From Isoptericola peretonis (GTDB taxonomy: Bacteria > Actinomycetota > Actinomycetes > Actinomycetales > Cellulomonadaceae): a DNA stretch of 64,000 nt. Within the stretch, counting starts at the first letter, position 1. Every line of letters starts with the position of its first letter. Positions 8,970 to 17,841 of the stretch are shown here, one piece after another. Location: assembly GCA_023241745.1 (NCBI GenBank), contig JALQCY010000006.1, forward strand, positions 62,001 to 126,000, in the 5' to 3' direction. Position numbers and translations under genes: made by a program. A model generated the notes under the pieces. It was not told where the DNA came from. It was given only the letters and a program-made list of their open reading frames with translations, and ran no database searches.

Positions 8970-10048
8970 GTCGCCACCCACTCGGCGTAGAAGACGCCCA
9001 TCCCGAGCGCGGCGAACAGGCCGGCGATGAGCCAGAACCGGATGACGATCGTGACCTCGCCCCACCCGGACAGCTCGAAGTGGTGGTGCAGCGGCGCCAT
9101 CTTGAAAACCCGTCTGCCGGTCAGCTTGAAGAAGCCGATCTGGATCACGTCCGACATGACGATGATGACGAACAGCCCGCCGATGATCGCGGCCAGGATC
9201 TCCGTGCGCGACAGGATCGAGATGCCGGCCAGCGCGCCGCCGAGGGCCAGCGAGCCGGTGTCGCCCATGAAGATCCTCGCGGGGCTGGCGTTCCACCACA
9301 GGAACCCGAAGCAGGCGCCCATGATCGCCGCGGCCACGATGGCGAGGTCTTGCGGGTCGCGCACCTCGTAGCACCGCGGGCCGGCCGCGGCGAGACGCTG
9401 GCACGACTGGTTGAGCTGCCAGATGCACACCAGCACGTACGCCCCGAAGACCACGAGCGAGACGCCCGTGGCGAGCCCGTCGAGCCCGTCGGTGAGGTTC
9501 ACCGCGTTGGACCAGGCGGTGATGAGGAAGTTCGCCCAGACGACGAAGAGGATCAGGCCCACCGTGACGCCGGCGAACGCCAGGTCGAGGTTGGTGTCGC
9601 GCAGGAACGAGATGCGGGTCGAGGCCGGCGTGCGCGCGTTGTCGTTGGGGAACTGCAGCGCCAGGATCGCGAAGCTGATCCCGACGAAGCCCTGCCCGAC
9701 GATCTTCGCCTTCGCCGTCAGCCCGAGCGACCGCTGCTTGCGGATCTTCGTGAAGTCGTCGAGGAAGCCGACGATGCCCAGGCCGGTCATGAGGTAGAGG
9801 CACAGCAGGGCGGACGCGCTCGGGGGCCGGCCGGCCACCAGCATCGAGACGGCGACGCCGACGAGCGTCGCGCCGATGATCACGACGCCGCCCATCGTGG
9901 GGGTGCCGCGCTTGGTGAAGTGTGCGGTCGGGCCGTCCTGGCGCACGAACTGCCCGTAGTTGCGGTGCACGAGGAAGCGGATGAACAGGGGCGTGCCGAA
10001 CAGCGCGACGAGCAGGGAGACGCCCGCCCCGGCGAGGATCGCGATCAC
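8966..10048 (-). CDS. mraY: Phospho-N-acetylmuramoyl-pentapeptide transferase MraY
   Basis: The integral membrane enzyme that makes lipid I from UDP-MurNAc-pentapeptide and undecaprenyl phosphate; 360 residues. Catalytic signatures are FLDDF (D97, D98), NAVNLTDGLDG at 181-191, the FMGDTGS block and APLHHHFE near the C-terminus. I chose the GTG at 10048 because it overlaps the murF stop as GTGA and gives the usual family N-terminus; the longer reading would add 18 Gly/Arg-rich residues opposite the murF end. Confidence 0.97.
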   Translation of the reverse strand: MIAILAGAGVSLLVALFGTPLFIRFLVHRNYGQFVRQDGPTAHFTKRGTPTMGGVVIIGATLVGVAVSMLVAGRPPSASALLCLYLMTGLGIVGFLDDFTKIRKQRSLGLTAKAKIVGQGFVGISFAILALQFPNDNARTPASTRISFLRDTNLDLAFAGVTVGLILFVVWANFLITAWSNAVNLTDGLDGLATGVSLVVFGAYVLVCIWQLNQSCQRLAAAGPRCYEVRDPQDLAIVAAAIMGACFGFLWWNASPARIFMGDTGSLALGGALAGISILSRTEILAAIIGGLFVIIVMSDVIQIGFFKLTGRRVFKMAPLHHHFELSGWGEVTIVIRFWLIAGLFAALGMGVFYAEWVAT

Positions 10049-11502
10049 GGGGTGACCACCGCCGCCGGGCCGCCCGCGGCCAGCTCGTCGCCGAGACGCC
10101 ACAGGCCTGCCCCGAGGGACGACTTCACGAGCACGACGTCGCCCGGCTCGAGGGCCTCGGCGAGCACCGCGCGCGCGGCGTCGAGGTCAGGCACGAAGAC
10201 CGACTCCTCTCCCCAGGAACCCTCCTGCAGGGCTCCCTCGTGGATGTGGTACGCCCCGTCGCCGACGACGACGAGCAGCTTGACGTTCAATCGCACCACG
10301 AGGCGGCCGATCTCGTCGTGCGCGGCGCGCGCACCGTCGCCGAGCTCGAGCATCTCCCCCAGCACCGCGACCGACCGGCGCGTGCGGCCCGCCATCACGG
10401 CGAGCGCGCGCAGGGCCGCGCGCACGGAGTCCGGGTTCGCGTTGTAGGCGTCGTCGATCACCGTGACGCCGTCAAGCCGCTCGGTCACCGCCATCCGGTG
10501 CGGGCTGACGGCGGCCGCGCGCGCGAGCCCGGCCGCCACCCCGGCAGGGGTGCCGCCCAGTGCGAGCACGGCACCGGCGGCCGCGAGCGCGTTGCTCACG
10601 TGGTGCGCGCCGACCAGGCGCAGCGCCACGGGCGTCTCCGCCGGCCCGTCGGAGTGGTGTCGCACGACGAGGCCGAACGAGGCCCGGCCCGAGGCGTCCA
10701 CCTGGACCTCCGCGGCGCGCACGTCCGCCGACGAGATGGTGCCGAAGGTGGTGACGGTGTGCTCCGGCGCGGCGAGGGACGCCATGGCGGCGACCCGCTG
10801 GTCGTCGGCGTTGAGCAGGACGGTGCCGCCCGGCAGGACGCCCGAGACCATCTCGGCCTTGGTCCGCGCGATCGCGTCGACCGAGCCGAACTTGCCCACG
10901 TGGGCCACGCCGACCGCGAGCACGATGCCGACGTCCGGCGGCGCGATCCGCGTGAGGTACGCGATGTTGCCCGGTCCGTCCGCGCCCATCTCGAGCACGA
11001 GGAACCGGGTGGCCCCGGTGACGCGCAGCACGGTCAGGGGCAGCCCGACCTCGTTGTTGTACGACCCGGCGGGCACCACGAGACCCTCCTCGGGCGTGAC
11101 GCCCTCGGGCAGCAGGTCCGCGAGGAGCTGGCCGAGCAGGTCCTTGGTGGTCGTCTTGCCCACCGACCCGGTCACGGCCACGACCCGCAGGTCGCCCTGC
11201 GCGCGGGCCCGGGCCAGCACGGCGCGGGCGAGCTCGCCCAGCGCGGCCTGCACGTCGTCGACGACGACCGTCGGCACCCCGTCCAGCTCGCGCGCGGCGA
11301 GCACCAGCGCGGCACCGGCCTCCACCGCGCCGCGGGCGAAGTCGTGCCCGTCGACGCGCTCGCCCGGCAGCGCGACGAACAGCCCGCCCGGCTCGACGCG
11401 GCGGGAGTCCACGACGACGGGCCCGGTCACGGGCACCTCGGCGTCGGCGTGCAGCCGTCCCCCGGTCGCCTCGGCGACGTCGGCGGCGGTCAGCGCGATC
11501 AT
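10045..11502 (-). CDS. murF: UDP-MurNAc-tripeptide--D-alanyl-D-alanine ligase MurF
   Basis: Adds the D-Ala-D-Ala dipeptide, completing the UDP-MurNAc-pentapeptide; 485 residues. The ATP loop TGSVGKTTT is at 111-119, followed by NNEVGLPLT and EMGADGPGNI, and the C-terminal domain has YNANPDS. The ATG overlaps the murE stop (ATGA). Length and domain order are normal for the family. Confidence 0.97.
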   Translation of the reverse strand: MIALTAADVAEATGGRLHADAEVPVTGPVVVDSRRVEPGGLFVALPGERVDGHDFARGAVEAGAALVLAARELDGVPTVVVDDVQAALGELARAVLARARAQGDLRVVAVTGSVGKTTTKDLLGQLLADLLPEGVTPEEGLVVPAGSYNNEVGLPLTVLRVTGATRFLVLEMGADGPGNIAYLTRIAPPDVGIVLAVGVAHVGKFGSVDAIARTKAEMVSGVLPGGTVLLNADDQRVAAMASLAAPEHTVTTFGTISSADVRAAEVQVDASGRASFGLVVRHHSDGPAETPVALRLVGAHHVSNALAAAGAVLALGGTPAGVAAGLARAAAVSPHRMAVTERLDGVTVIDDAYNANPDSVRAALRALAVMAGRTRRSVAVLGEMLELGDGARAAHDEIGRLVVRLNVKLLVVVGDGAYHIHEGALQEGSWGEESVFVPDLDAARAVLAEALEPGDVVLVKSSLGAGLWRLGDELAAGGPAAVVTP

Positions 11503-13139
11503 GCGGTCGTCCTCTCGTGCCGCCGCTGCAGGGCGCGGCGGGCCTCGTCCCGGTCGTCGAGCTGCAGGTCGACGCCCGCGACCTCCTGGATGGTCTCGTG
11601 GCCGCGCCCCGCGACGAGCACGGTGTCGTCCGCGTCCGCGCCGAGCACGGCGGCCTCGATGGCGGCCGCGCGGGGCGCGACCTCGGTCACCACGACGTCG
11701 CGCTCCGTGGCACGGGCCGCGTCGGCGGCAGCGCGGGCGCCGTCGAGCACCGCCGCGCGTACCGCGGCCGGGTCCTCGCCGTGGGGGTCGTCGTCGGTCA
11801 CGACGACGAGGTCCGCGCCGGCGACGGCGGCCGCGCCCATGGCGGGACGCTTGCCCTTGTCGCGGTCCCCGGTGGCGCCGAAGACGACGACCAGCCGCCC
11901 GCCCGTCGTCGGACGCAGCGCGGCGAGCGCGAGCTCCAGGGCCTCCGTGTTGTGCGCGAAGTCGACGACGACCCGGGGGTCGGCGTCCCCGCCGGGGCCG
12001 ACCACCTCCATGCGCCCGGGCACGACCGCCGAGAGGCCGTCCGACGCGGCGAGCGCCTCCGCGACGTCCTCGACGTGCGCCCCGCCCTCGAGCACCATCG
12101 TCGCGGCGAGCGCGGCGTTGGCCACGTTGAACCCGCCCGGCAGGGACGTGGAGGTCCGCAGGGAGCGCCCGTCGGCGTGGGTCAGCGTGAACGCCGAGCC
12201 GGTGCCGTGCGGGGACACGTCGCCGACGCTCCAGTCCACCGACGCGTCGCCGTCCCGGGGGGCCCGGGTGCGCAGGGTCGCGACCGGCACCTGCGCCGCC
12301 GCGACCATCCGCTCCCCCCACGCGTCGTCGACCACGACGACGCCGCGGCGCGCGTGGGCGGGCGTGAAGAGCGAGGCCTTGGCGTCGAAGTAGGACTGCA
12401 GGTCGCCGTGGAAGTCCAGGTGGTCCTGGCTGAGGTTGGTGAAGCCGACGACGCCGAACTCGATCCCGTCGACGCGGTGCATGGACAGCGAGTGCGAGGA
12501 CACCTCCATCGCCAGGGTGCGCACCTCGGCCTCGCACATCGCCGCGAGCAGGGCCTGCAGGTCGGCGGCCTCGGGCGTGGTCAGGCGGCTCGGCAGCACC
12601 GTGTCGCCCGCGCGCATCTCGACCGTGCCGATCAGCCCGCCCTTCCAGCCCAGCGCACGCAGCAGGTGGTCGAGCTGGTAGGTCGTGGTGGTCTTGCCGT
12701 TGGTGCCCGTGACGCCGAACGTCATGAGGTGCTCGGCGGGCTCGCCGTAGACCCACGCCGCGACCGGCCCGAGGACGGCACGGGGGTCGGCGGCCAAGAG
12801 GACGGGGACGGCACGCTCGAGCCGGTCCGGCCCGGAGGCGAGCGCCTCGGCGCCGGCCGCGTCGGTCAGCACGGCGCGGGCTCCGCGGGCGACGGCGTCG
12901 GCGGCGTACCGCGCACCGTGCGCGTGCGCCCCGGGCAGGGCGACGAACAGGTCGCCCTCGGCGACGACACGGTTGTCGGACGCGACCGAGGTGACGACGA
13001 CGTCGGCGGGAACCTGTACGCGGGAGGCCCCGTCGGGGCCCGCCGGCGTCGTCACCTCGAGCCCGAAGGTCAGGGCGAGGTCCCGCACCCGCCGGGGCGT
13101 CGTGCCCGCGGGCCGGATACGGGGAAGCGGGGATGTCAC
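11499..13139 (-). CDS. murE: MurE ligase, predicted L-ornithine or L-lysine adding
   Basis: Adds the third amino acid to UDP-MurNAc-L-Ala-D-Glu; 546 residues from the GTG at 13139. The ATP loop GTNGKTTT lies at 145-152 and the NLSQDHLDFHG block near 235-245. The specificity loop reads DDPH at about 450-453 (in VTDDDPHGEDP), where meso-diaminopimelate enzymes have DNPR. Loss of the Arg that contacts the second carboxylate of diaminopimelate indicates a mono-carboxylate diamine substrate, ornithine in Cellulomonas or lysine in several relatives. The GTG has only a modest ribosome site (GGTAGG, about 12 bases upstream); an upstream start adding 13 residues cannot be excluded. A 120-base gap without further features precedes it. 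Confidence 0.93.
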   Translation of the reverse strand: MTSPLPRIRPAGTTPRRVRDLALTFGLEVTTPAGPDGASRVQVPADVVVTSVASDNRVVAEGDLFVALPGAHAHGARYAADAVARGARAVLTDAAGAEALASGPDRLERAVPVLLAADPRAVLGPVAAWVYGEPAEHLMTFGVTGTNGKTTTTYQLDHLLRALGWKGGLIGTVEMRAGDTVLPSRLTTPEAADLQALLAAMCEAEVRTLAMEVSSHSLSMHRVDGIEFGVVGFTNLSQDHLDFHGDLQSYFDAKASLFTPAHARRGVVVVDDAWGERMVAAAQVPVATLRTRAPRDGDASVDWSVGDVSPHGTGSAFTLTHADGRSLRTSTSLPGGFNVANAALAATMVLEGGAHVEDVAEALAASDGLSAVVPGRMEVVGPGGDADPRVVVDFAHNTEALELALAALRPTTGGRLVVVFGATGDRDKGKRPAMGAAAVAGADLVVVTDDDPHGEDPAAVRAAVLDGARAAADAARATERDVVVTEVAPRAAAIEAAVLGADADDTVLVAGRGHETIQEVAGVDLQLDDRDEARRALQRRHERTTA

Positions 13140-13259
13140 GGAGAAGAACCTACCGTCTGCGGGGCGCCCGGCCGGCACCGGACGTGCCGGTCATGACCAC
13201 CGTCACGGAGGTCGCCCGGCCCGTCGAGGGAGTCGTCGCGCGGGTCGTCACGCGCGTCG

Positions 13260-15419
13260 TCACCACGTCAGGTCGTAGGGCTTGAACGGCGTGGTGCTGG
13301 GCGGCACGTCCATCTTCTGGAGCGTGTACCCCATGAGGTCGCTGAACACGGGCGCCGCCACGACGCCGCCGAAGATCGACGACTGCGGGCTGCGCAGGAA
13401 GACGGACACCGTGTAGCGCGGGTCGTCCGCGGGAGCGACGCCGATGAACGACGCCATGTACGTGGTGCCGCCGCCCTCGACCCACATCTGGGCGGTACCG
13501 GTCTTGCCGGCCACCCGGTACCCGGGGACGCGCGCGTTGGCCGCCGTGCCGTCCTCCCCCGTCACCGACTCCATCATCCGCATCACGGAGTCGGCGGTCT
13601 TCTCGGACACGACCCGGGTCGTCGTCGGCGCCTCGGCGGGCGTGAGGGTGCCGTCGGGGGCGCGCGTGCCCGCCACGAGGCTCGGCTCCACCCGCACGCC
13701 CCCGTTGGCCACGGTCGAGAACACCTGGGTGGCCTGCATGGCGTTCACCGCCACGCCCTGGCCGAACAGGATGGTGTACGGGGTGCGCGCGTCGTGCGCC
13801 AGCGTCTGCTCCGAGGGCAGGATGCCTGCGGACTCGCCCGGCAGGCCCAGACCCGTCTGCTGCCCGAAGCCGAACTTGCCGAGGTAGTCGTAGCGCACGC
13901 CCATCGGGATCTTCTCGCCGATCTGCACCGTGCCCGTGTTGGACGAGTGCGCCAGGACGCCGGCCAGCGTGAGCCGCTGCACCGGGTGGTCGTGCGAGTC
14001 CTTGAACGACTCCCCGTTGGGCGCCGTGTAGCGGTAGGGCACCGAGAACTGGCTGTCGGGCTTCCAGTAGCCCTCCTCGAGGGCCGCGGCCATGGTGACC
14101 ACCTTGCCGGTCGAGCCGGGCTCGAAGACGTCCTTGACGGCCCGGGACCCGTTCGCGACCGCGGACGTCGACCGGTCGTTCGGGTCGACGTCGCCGGAGT
14201 CGGCGACCGCGAGCACCGTGCCGTCGCGCACGTCCTGGACGACGGCCATGGCGTACTTCGCGCCCGTCTTCGAGACGGCGTCGTCGAGCAGCTCCTCCGC
14301 CTTCCACTGCACGTCGCTGTCGATCGTCAGCACGACGTCGCTGCCCGGCACCGCGGGCGTGGACTCCGTCGCGGAGTTGGGGATCTCGACGCCGTCGCGC
14401 CCGCGCTCGAACACCGACCTGCCGTCCGTGCCCGCCAGCACGTCCTCGTACGCCCGCTCGAGCCCGCCCTGGCCGACCTGGTCCCGGTTGACGTAGCCGA
14501 CCAGGCTCCCCGCGACGACCCCCGACGGGTACGTCCGCCGCGACGTCACCTCCATGGGGATGTAGGCCTGCAGCTTCAGCTCCGCGATCGCCCGCTGCAC
14601 CTCCGGCACCACGTCGCGCTTGAGGATGACGTACCGGTCCTTGCCGTTGAGCTTCGCCGCGAGCTCCGCGGGCTGCTCGTCCAGGATCGGCGCGAGGAGC
14701 TGTGCGATGCCCAGCGCGCCGTCCTGCACCGCCTTCCCGGTGGCCGCGTCCACGCGCTGCCCGCCCTGGAAGCTCTGGATCGCGTACGTGTCGGCCGCGA
14801 TCGTGTAGCGGTCCACCGACGTCGCGAGCACGCGCCCGTTCGCGTCGACGATGTCGCCCCGGTGCGCCAGCTCCACCGACTGCGTGGTCCGTTCCTCCTG
14901 GGCCTTGGCCGCCAGCGCCGGCCCCTGGAAGATCTGCACCTGCACCAGGCGCCCGACGAAGACGGTCAGGACCAGCGCGGCGACGACCATGATCCACCGC
15001 TGGCGACGGCTCGGGTCGCCTGGCCGGCCCCGGTCGGGCCGGCCGGTCCGCGGCCGTGGCGGCGCCCCGGCCCCGCGCGCCGCGCCGCGGACCGCAGACC
15101 CGGTGGCACGTCCCTCGGACCGCCCCACGGCGGAGGCGCGCCCCGCGCCGGTGCGCGGGGCAGCCGTCCGGGACGTGGGTCGTGGCGCCGCGCTCCCCGA
15201 GGCCGAGCGCCCGGAGGTCGACCGCCCGGACGCACCTCGACCCGCCGCCGCGGTCCGCGACGAGGCGCCGGAGGAGGGGCGGGGCGTGCTCACCCCTCGA
15301 GTCTGCGGGGCCGGCGCCCGGGTCGTGCGTGCCTGGCCCGGGCGTGTCGCACGCCCGGCACCCGATCCGCCCCGTGCCCCGGCACCGCCGCGCGCGGCCG
15401 GCGTCCGTCGCTCGCTCAC
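13260..15419 (-). CDS. ftsI: FtsI / PBP3, septal class B penicillin-binding protein
   Basis: The transpeptidase that cross-links septal peptidoglycan, partner of FtsW; 719 residues. Residues 1-140 are an Arg/Ala/Ser/Gly/Pro-rich cytoplasmic tail, far longer than in E. coli. One membrane helix follows at about 142-160, then the pedestal domain and the transpeptidase domain with the active-site motifs STGK (S436, K439), SSN (492-494) and KTGT (639-642). The GTG start overlaps the ftsL stop (GTGA). Confidence 0.97.
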   Translation of the reverse strand: MSERRTPAARGGAGARGGSGAGRATRPGQARTTRAPAPQTRGVSTPRPSSGASSRTAAAGRGASGRSTSGRSASGSAAPRPTSRTAAPRTGAGRASAVGRSEGRATGSAVRGAARGAGAPPRPRTGRPDRGRPGDPSRRQRWIMVVAALVLTVFVGRLVQVQIFQGPALAAKAQEERTTQSVELAHRGDIVDANGRVLATSVDRYTIAADTYAIQSFQGGQRVDAATGKAVQDGALGIAQLLAPILDEQPAELAAKLNGKDRYVILKRDVVPEVQRAIAELKLQAYIPMEVTSRRTYPSGVVAGSLVGYVNRDQVGQGGLERAYEDVLAGTDGRSVFERGRDGVEIPNSATESTPAVPGSDVVLTIDSDVQWKAEELLDDAVSKTGAKYAMAVVQDVRDGTVLAVADSGDVDPNDRSTSAVANGSRAVKDVFEPGSTGKVVTMAAALEEGYWKPDSQFSVPYRYTAPNGESFKDSHDHPVQRLTLAGVLAHSSNTGTVQIGEKIPMGVRYDYLGKFGFGQQTGLGLPGESAGILPSEQTLAHDARTPYTILFGQGVAVNAMQATQVFSTVANGGVRVEPSLVAGTRAPDGTLTPAEAPTTTRVVSEKTADSVMRMMESVTGEDGTAANARVPGYRVAGKTGTAQMWVEGGGTTYMASFIGVAPADDPRYTVSVFLRSPQSSIFGGVVAAPVFSDLMGYTLQKMDVPPSTTPFKPYDLTW

Positions 15420-15868
15420 GGCGTCCCCGCGGAGCCCGCCTTCGCGTCGCCCTCGTCGATCCCGACGGTGGCGCGCTCCTCGACGCTGATCATCGTGAGC
15501 TCCTCGGCGGGGACCATGCCCAGCTGGGCAGCGCGCTCGGCCAGGGACGCCTCCGCGGCCCGCAGCTGCTCCTGCTTGCCCTGCACGTCCTGGGCCACGC
15601 GGCCGACCTCGGCCTGCAGACGGGCTGCGTCGTACGACCCGCGGGCCATCGACGTGTTGAGCAGCAGGGCCGCCAGCAGCGCGCCCGCGAGGATCAGGGC
15701 GCAGAGCACCAGGAAGGGCACGCCCGACGTCGCCTGCAGAGGCGCCCGGACCGCGTCGAGCCGGCGACCGCGGTCGGCGGCCCCTCCGGGCAACGACGTG
15801 AGCGGCGCACGGCGGGGCGCCGCGGCGGGACGGGTCCCGGGGGTGGCGGGGGCACGCAGGGCGCTCAT
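15416..15868 (-). CDS. ftsL: FtsL-like septum formation protein
   Basis: A 150-residue bitopic protein: a 50-residue basic N-terminus, a membrane helix at about 50-72 (FLVLCALILAG...), then an extracytoplasmic coiled-coil stretch rich in Ala, Gln and Glu (about 78-115). Sequence conservation in this family is weak; the call rests on size, topology and position between rsmH and ftsI. The ATG overlaps the rsmH stop (ATGA). Confidence 0.88.
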   Translation of the reverse strand: MSALRAPATPGTRPAAAPRRAPLTSLPGGAADRGRRLDAVRAPLQATSGVPFLVLCALILAGALLAALLLNTSMARGSYDAARLQAEVGRVAQDVQGKQEQLRAAEASLAERAAQLGMVPAEELTMISVEERATVGIDEGDAKAGSAGTP

Positions 15869-16902
15869 CGGCGGTCCTCCTTCGTGGGGCGGTTCATGCG
15901 GCGCGCGGCGGTCACGCGCAGGTGGTCGGGCGTCGGACGCAGGCGGCGGGCGGCGCGCAGGCGCACCGACGCGGAGCGCGGGTTGCGCGCGAGCTCGGCC
16001 TCGTCGGCCTCCTCGGCCCCCCGCGTGAGGGCCTCCAGGTACGGCTTGTGGGTCTCGGGCTCGACCGGCAGGCCCGCCGGGGCGCTCGACGTCGTGCCGC
16101 GCGCGATCGCCCGCTTCACGATGCGGTCCTCCAGGGACTGGTAGGACTCGACGACGATGCGGCCCCCGACCGCGAGCGCCTCGATCGCCGCGGGGACGGC
16201 GCGCTCCAGCACCTCGAGCTCCCCGTTCACCTCGATGCGCAGCGCCTGGAACGTCCGCTTGGACGGGTTGCCGCCCGTGCGCCGGGCGGCGGCCGGGATC
16301 GACGCGCGCACGAGGTCGGCCAGCTCACCGGTCCGCTCCCACGGGCGCTCCTCGCGGCGGCGCACCACGGCCCGGGCGACCCGCTGCGCGAACCGCTCCT
16401 CGCCGTACTCCCGCAGCACCCGGGTGAGGGCCCGCTCGTCGTAGGTGTTGAGGACGTCGGCCGCCGTGATCCCGCGCGTCTGGTCCATCCGCATGTCCAG
16501 CGGCGCGTCCTGCGCGTACGCGAAGCCGCGGTCCGCCTCGTCGAGCTGGAGCGAGGACACGCCCAGGTCCATGAGGACCCCCTGGACCCCGTCCAGGCCG
16601 AGGTCCGCGACCACGTCGCCGATCTCGTCGTAGACGGCGTGCACGGGGGTGAACCGGTCGCCGAAGCGGGCGAGCCGCTCGCCCGCCAGCCGCAGGGCCT
16701 GGGTGTCCCGGTCGATGCCGACCACGCGGGCCGTGGGGGCCTGCTCCAGGACGGCCTCGGTGTGGCCGCCCATGCCGAGCGTGCAGTCGACCAGCACGCT
16801 GCCGGGCTCCGCGAGCGCCGGCGCGAGGAGGTCGACGCACCGCTGCATCAGCACGGGCAGGTGACGGTCTCCCGTGGGTCGTGCGTCGTCCGGGGTGCTC
16901 AT
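15865..16902 (-). CDS. rsmH: 16S rRNA (cytosine1402-N4)-methyltransferase RsmH (MraW)
   Basis: Methylates N4 of C1402 in the ribosomal P site of 16S rRNA; 345 residues. It opens with HLPVLM, then the SAM-binding block VDCTLGMGGHT (about 38-48) and GIDRDTQAL, followed by the LMDLGVSSLQLDE and GFAYAQDAPLDMRMD motifs that define the family. A good ribosome site (GAGGAGG) precedes the ATG. It is second in the dcw operon after mraZ, separated from it by 173 bases. Confidence 0.97.
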   Translation of the reverse strand: MSTPDDARPTGDRHLPVLMQRCVDLLAPALAEPGSVLVDCTLGMGGHTEAVLEQAPTARVVGIDRDTQALRLAGERLARFGDRFTPVHAVYDEIGDVVADLGLDGVQGVLMDLGVSSLQLDEADRGFAYAQDAPLDMRMDQTRGITAADVLNTYDERALTRVLREYGEERFAQRVARAVVRRREERPWERTGELADLVRASIPAAARRTGGNPSKRTFQALRIEVNGELEVLERAVPAAIEALAVGGRIVVESYQSLEDRIVKRAIARGTTSSAPAGLPVEPETHKPYLEALTRGAEEADEAELARNPRSASVRLRAARRLRPTPDHLRVTAARRMNRPTKEDRR

Positions 16903-16926
16903 CGCCCGTCCTCCTCTCGTGACGTC

Positions 16927-17020
16927 GTGGTCGTCGTGCCGGTGGTCGTCGTGCCGGTGATGGGTCCCGCCCGGCCAGGTCTCCCTCCGCGTCGTTCTGG
17001 CGCCGGGGAAGTGCGCCAGA
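16927..17020 (-). repeat. 15-bp tandem duplication and 8-bp-stem hairpin between mraZ and rsmH
   Basis: The mraZ-rsmH gap contains GTGGTCGTCGTGCCG twice in perfect tandem (16927-16941 and 16942-16956) and a perfect 8-bp inverted repeat TCTGGCGC / GCGCCAGA (16996-17003 and 17013-17020, 9-base loop). The hairpin has no T-run. It could slow transcription or shape the leader of the downstream genes; that is inference. Confidence 0.45.
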
Positions 17021-17075
17021 CCCTCGCGGGAGGAGGCCTCGTCGTGCGGGGCCCGTGCTGCTGTGCGGTTGTCGG

Positions 17076-17546
17076 TCAGAACTGCAGGTCGGGGAAGATC
17101 TGCTCGGACGTCTCGGAGTACGACGACTCCTGCTCGGCCAGGTAGGTCTCCCAGGTGGTCCGGTCCCAGACCTCCACGCGGGTGCCGGCGCCGATCACGG
17201 CGACGTCCCGGTCGAGGCCGGCGTACGCGCGCAGGGCGGCCGGGACCACGACCCGCCCCTGCTTGTCCGGCAGCTCGTCGCTCGCGCCCGACAGGAACAC
17301 GCGGAGGTAGTCGCGCGCCTGCCGGCTGGTCACGGGGGCCTGCCGCACCTGCTCGTACATGCGGCCGAACTCGTCCATCGGGAGGAGGAAGAGGCAGCGC
17401 TCCTGCCCCCTCGTCATGACGAGGCCGGGAGCGAGACGGGCACGGAACTTCGCGGGGAGGATGAGCCGGCCCTTCTCGTCGAGCTTGGGGGTATAGGTGC
17501 CCAGCAGCAGCCCGGCCCCCGGAAACGTGTCCTCCAGACCTGCCAC
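17076..17546 (-). CDS. mraZ: Transcriptional regulator MraZ
   Basis: A ring-forming DNA-binding protein with two SpoVT/AbrB-like repeats that represses its own dcw operon in the species studied; 156 residues. The paired domain signatures are DEKGRLILPAKFR (about 23-35) and DKQGRVVVPAALR further on. The GTG at 17546 is chosen because GGGGAGGT stands about eight bases upstream; it gives a 12-residue extension before the usual LLGTYTPKLD start of the family. First gene of the dcw operon. Candidate MraZ boxes lie just upstream at 17577-17602. Confidence 0.95.
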   Translation of the reverse strand: MAGLEDTFPGAGLLLGTYTPKLDEKGRLILPAKFRARLAPGLVMTRGQERCLFLLPMDEFGRMYEQVRQAPVTSRQARDYLRVFLSGASDELPDKQGRVVVPAALRAYAGLDRDVAVIGAGTRVEVWDRTTWETYLAEQESSYSETSEQIFPDLQF

Positions 17547-17576
17547 GGCTCGCACCTCCCCTCGCGCTCCCGCATC

Positions 17577-17602
17577 CTCCACGCTACTCCACTTTCCTCC
17601 AC
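17577..17602 (-). promoter_or_regulatory. MraZ box array (three GTGGAG direct repeats, 10-bp period)
   Basis: Read on the minus strand, GTGGAG occurs at 17602-17597, 17592-17587 and 17582-17577, exactly one helical turn apart, 31-56 bases before the mraZ start. Known MraZ operators are short direct repeats spaced by about 10 bp (TGGGN in E. coli, AAAGTG in mollicutes; AAAGTGGAG occurs here). Autoregulation of the dcw operon is inferred. Confidence 0.75.
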
Positions 17603-17616
17603 CAAGCGCGAGCAAT

Positions 17617-17636
17617 GATGGGCAGTTCTGCCCATC
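17617..17636. promoter_or_regulatory. 20-base dyad GATGGGCAG-TT-CTGCCCATC
   Basis: A 9-bp perfect inverted repeat with a 2-base centre lies just upstream of the MraZ boxes. Each arm contains TGGGC, which matches the E. coli MraZ half-site TGGGN. It could be an operator for MraZ or for another dimeric regulator. Confidence 0.45.
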
Positions 17637-17841
17637 TCACCCGCTCCTCACAACCTCCGCACACATCGCCGCAGGTCAGCACGCCGGGCACCGGTGGAGG
17701 GCAGGGTGGAGCGCCACGTGGCGGACGCGCCCGCCGGGGGGCGGCGGCCGGGCGCGGCCCCGAGGTCCCGGAGCGCGTGCGTCCGTCGACGACGCCCGCG
17801 TCGCCGCCGGGACGGGAGCCGTGCCGCCGTGGACCCGCTCC

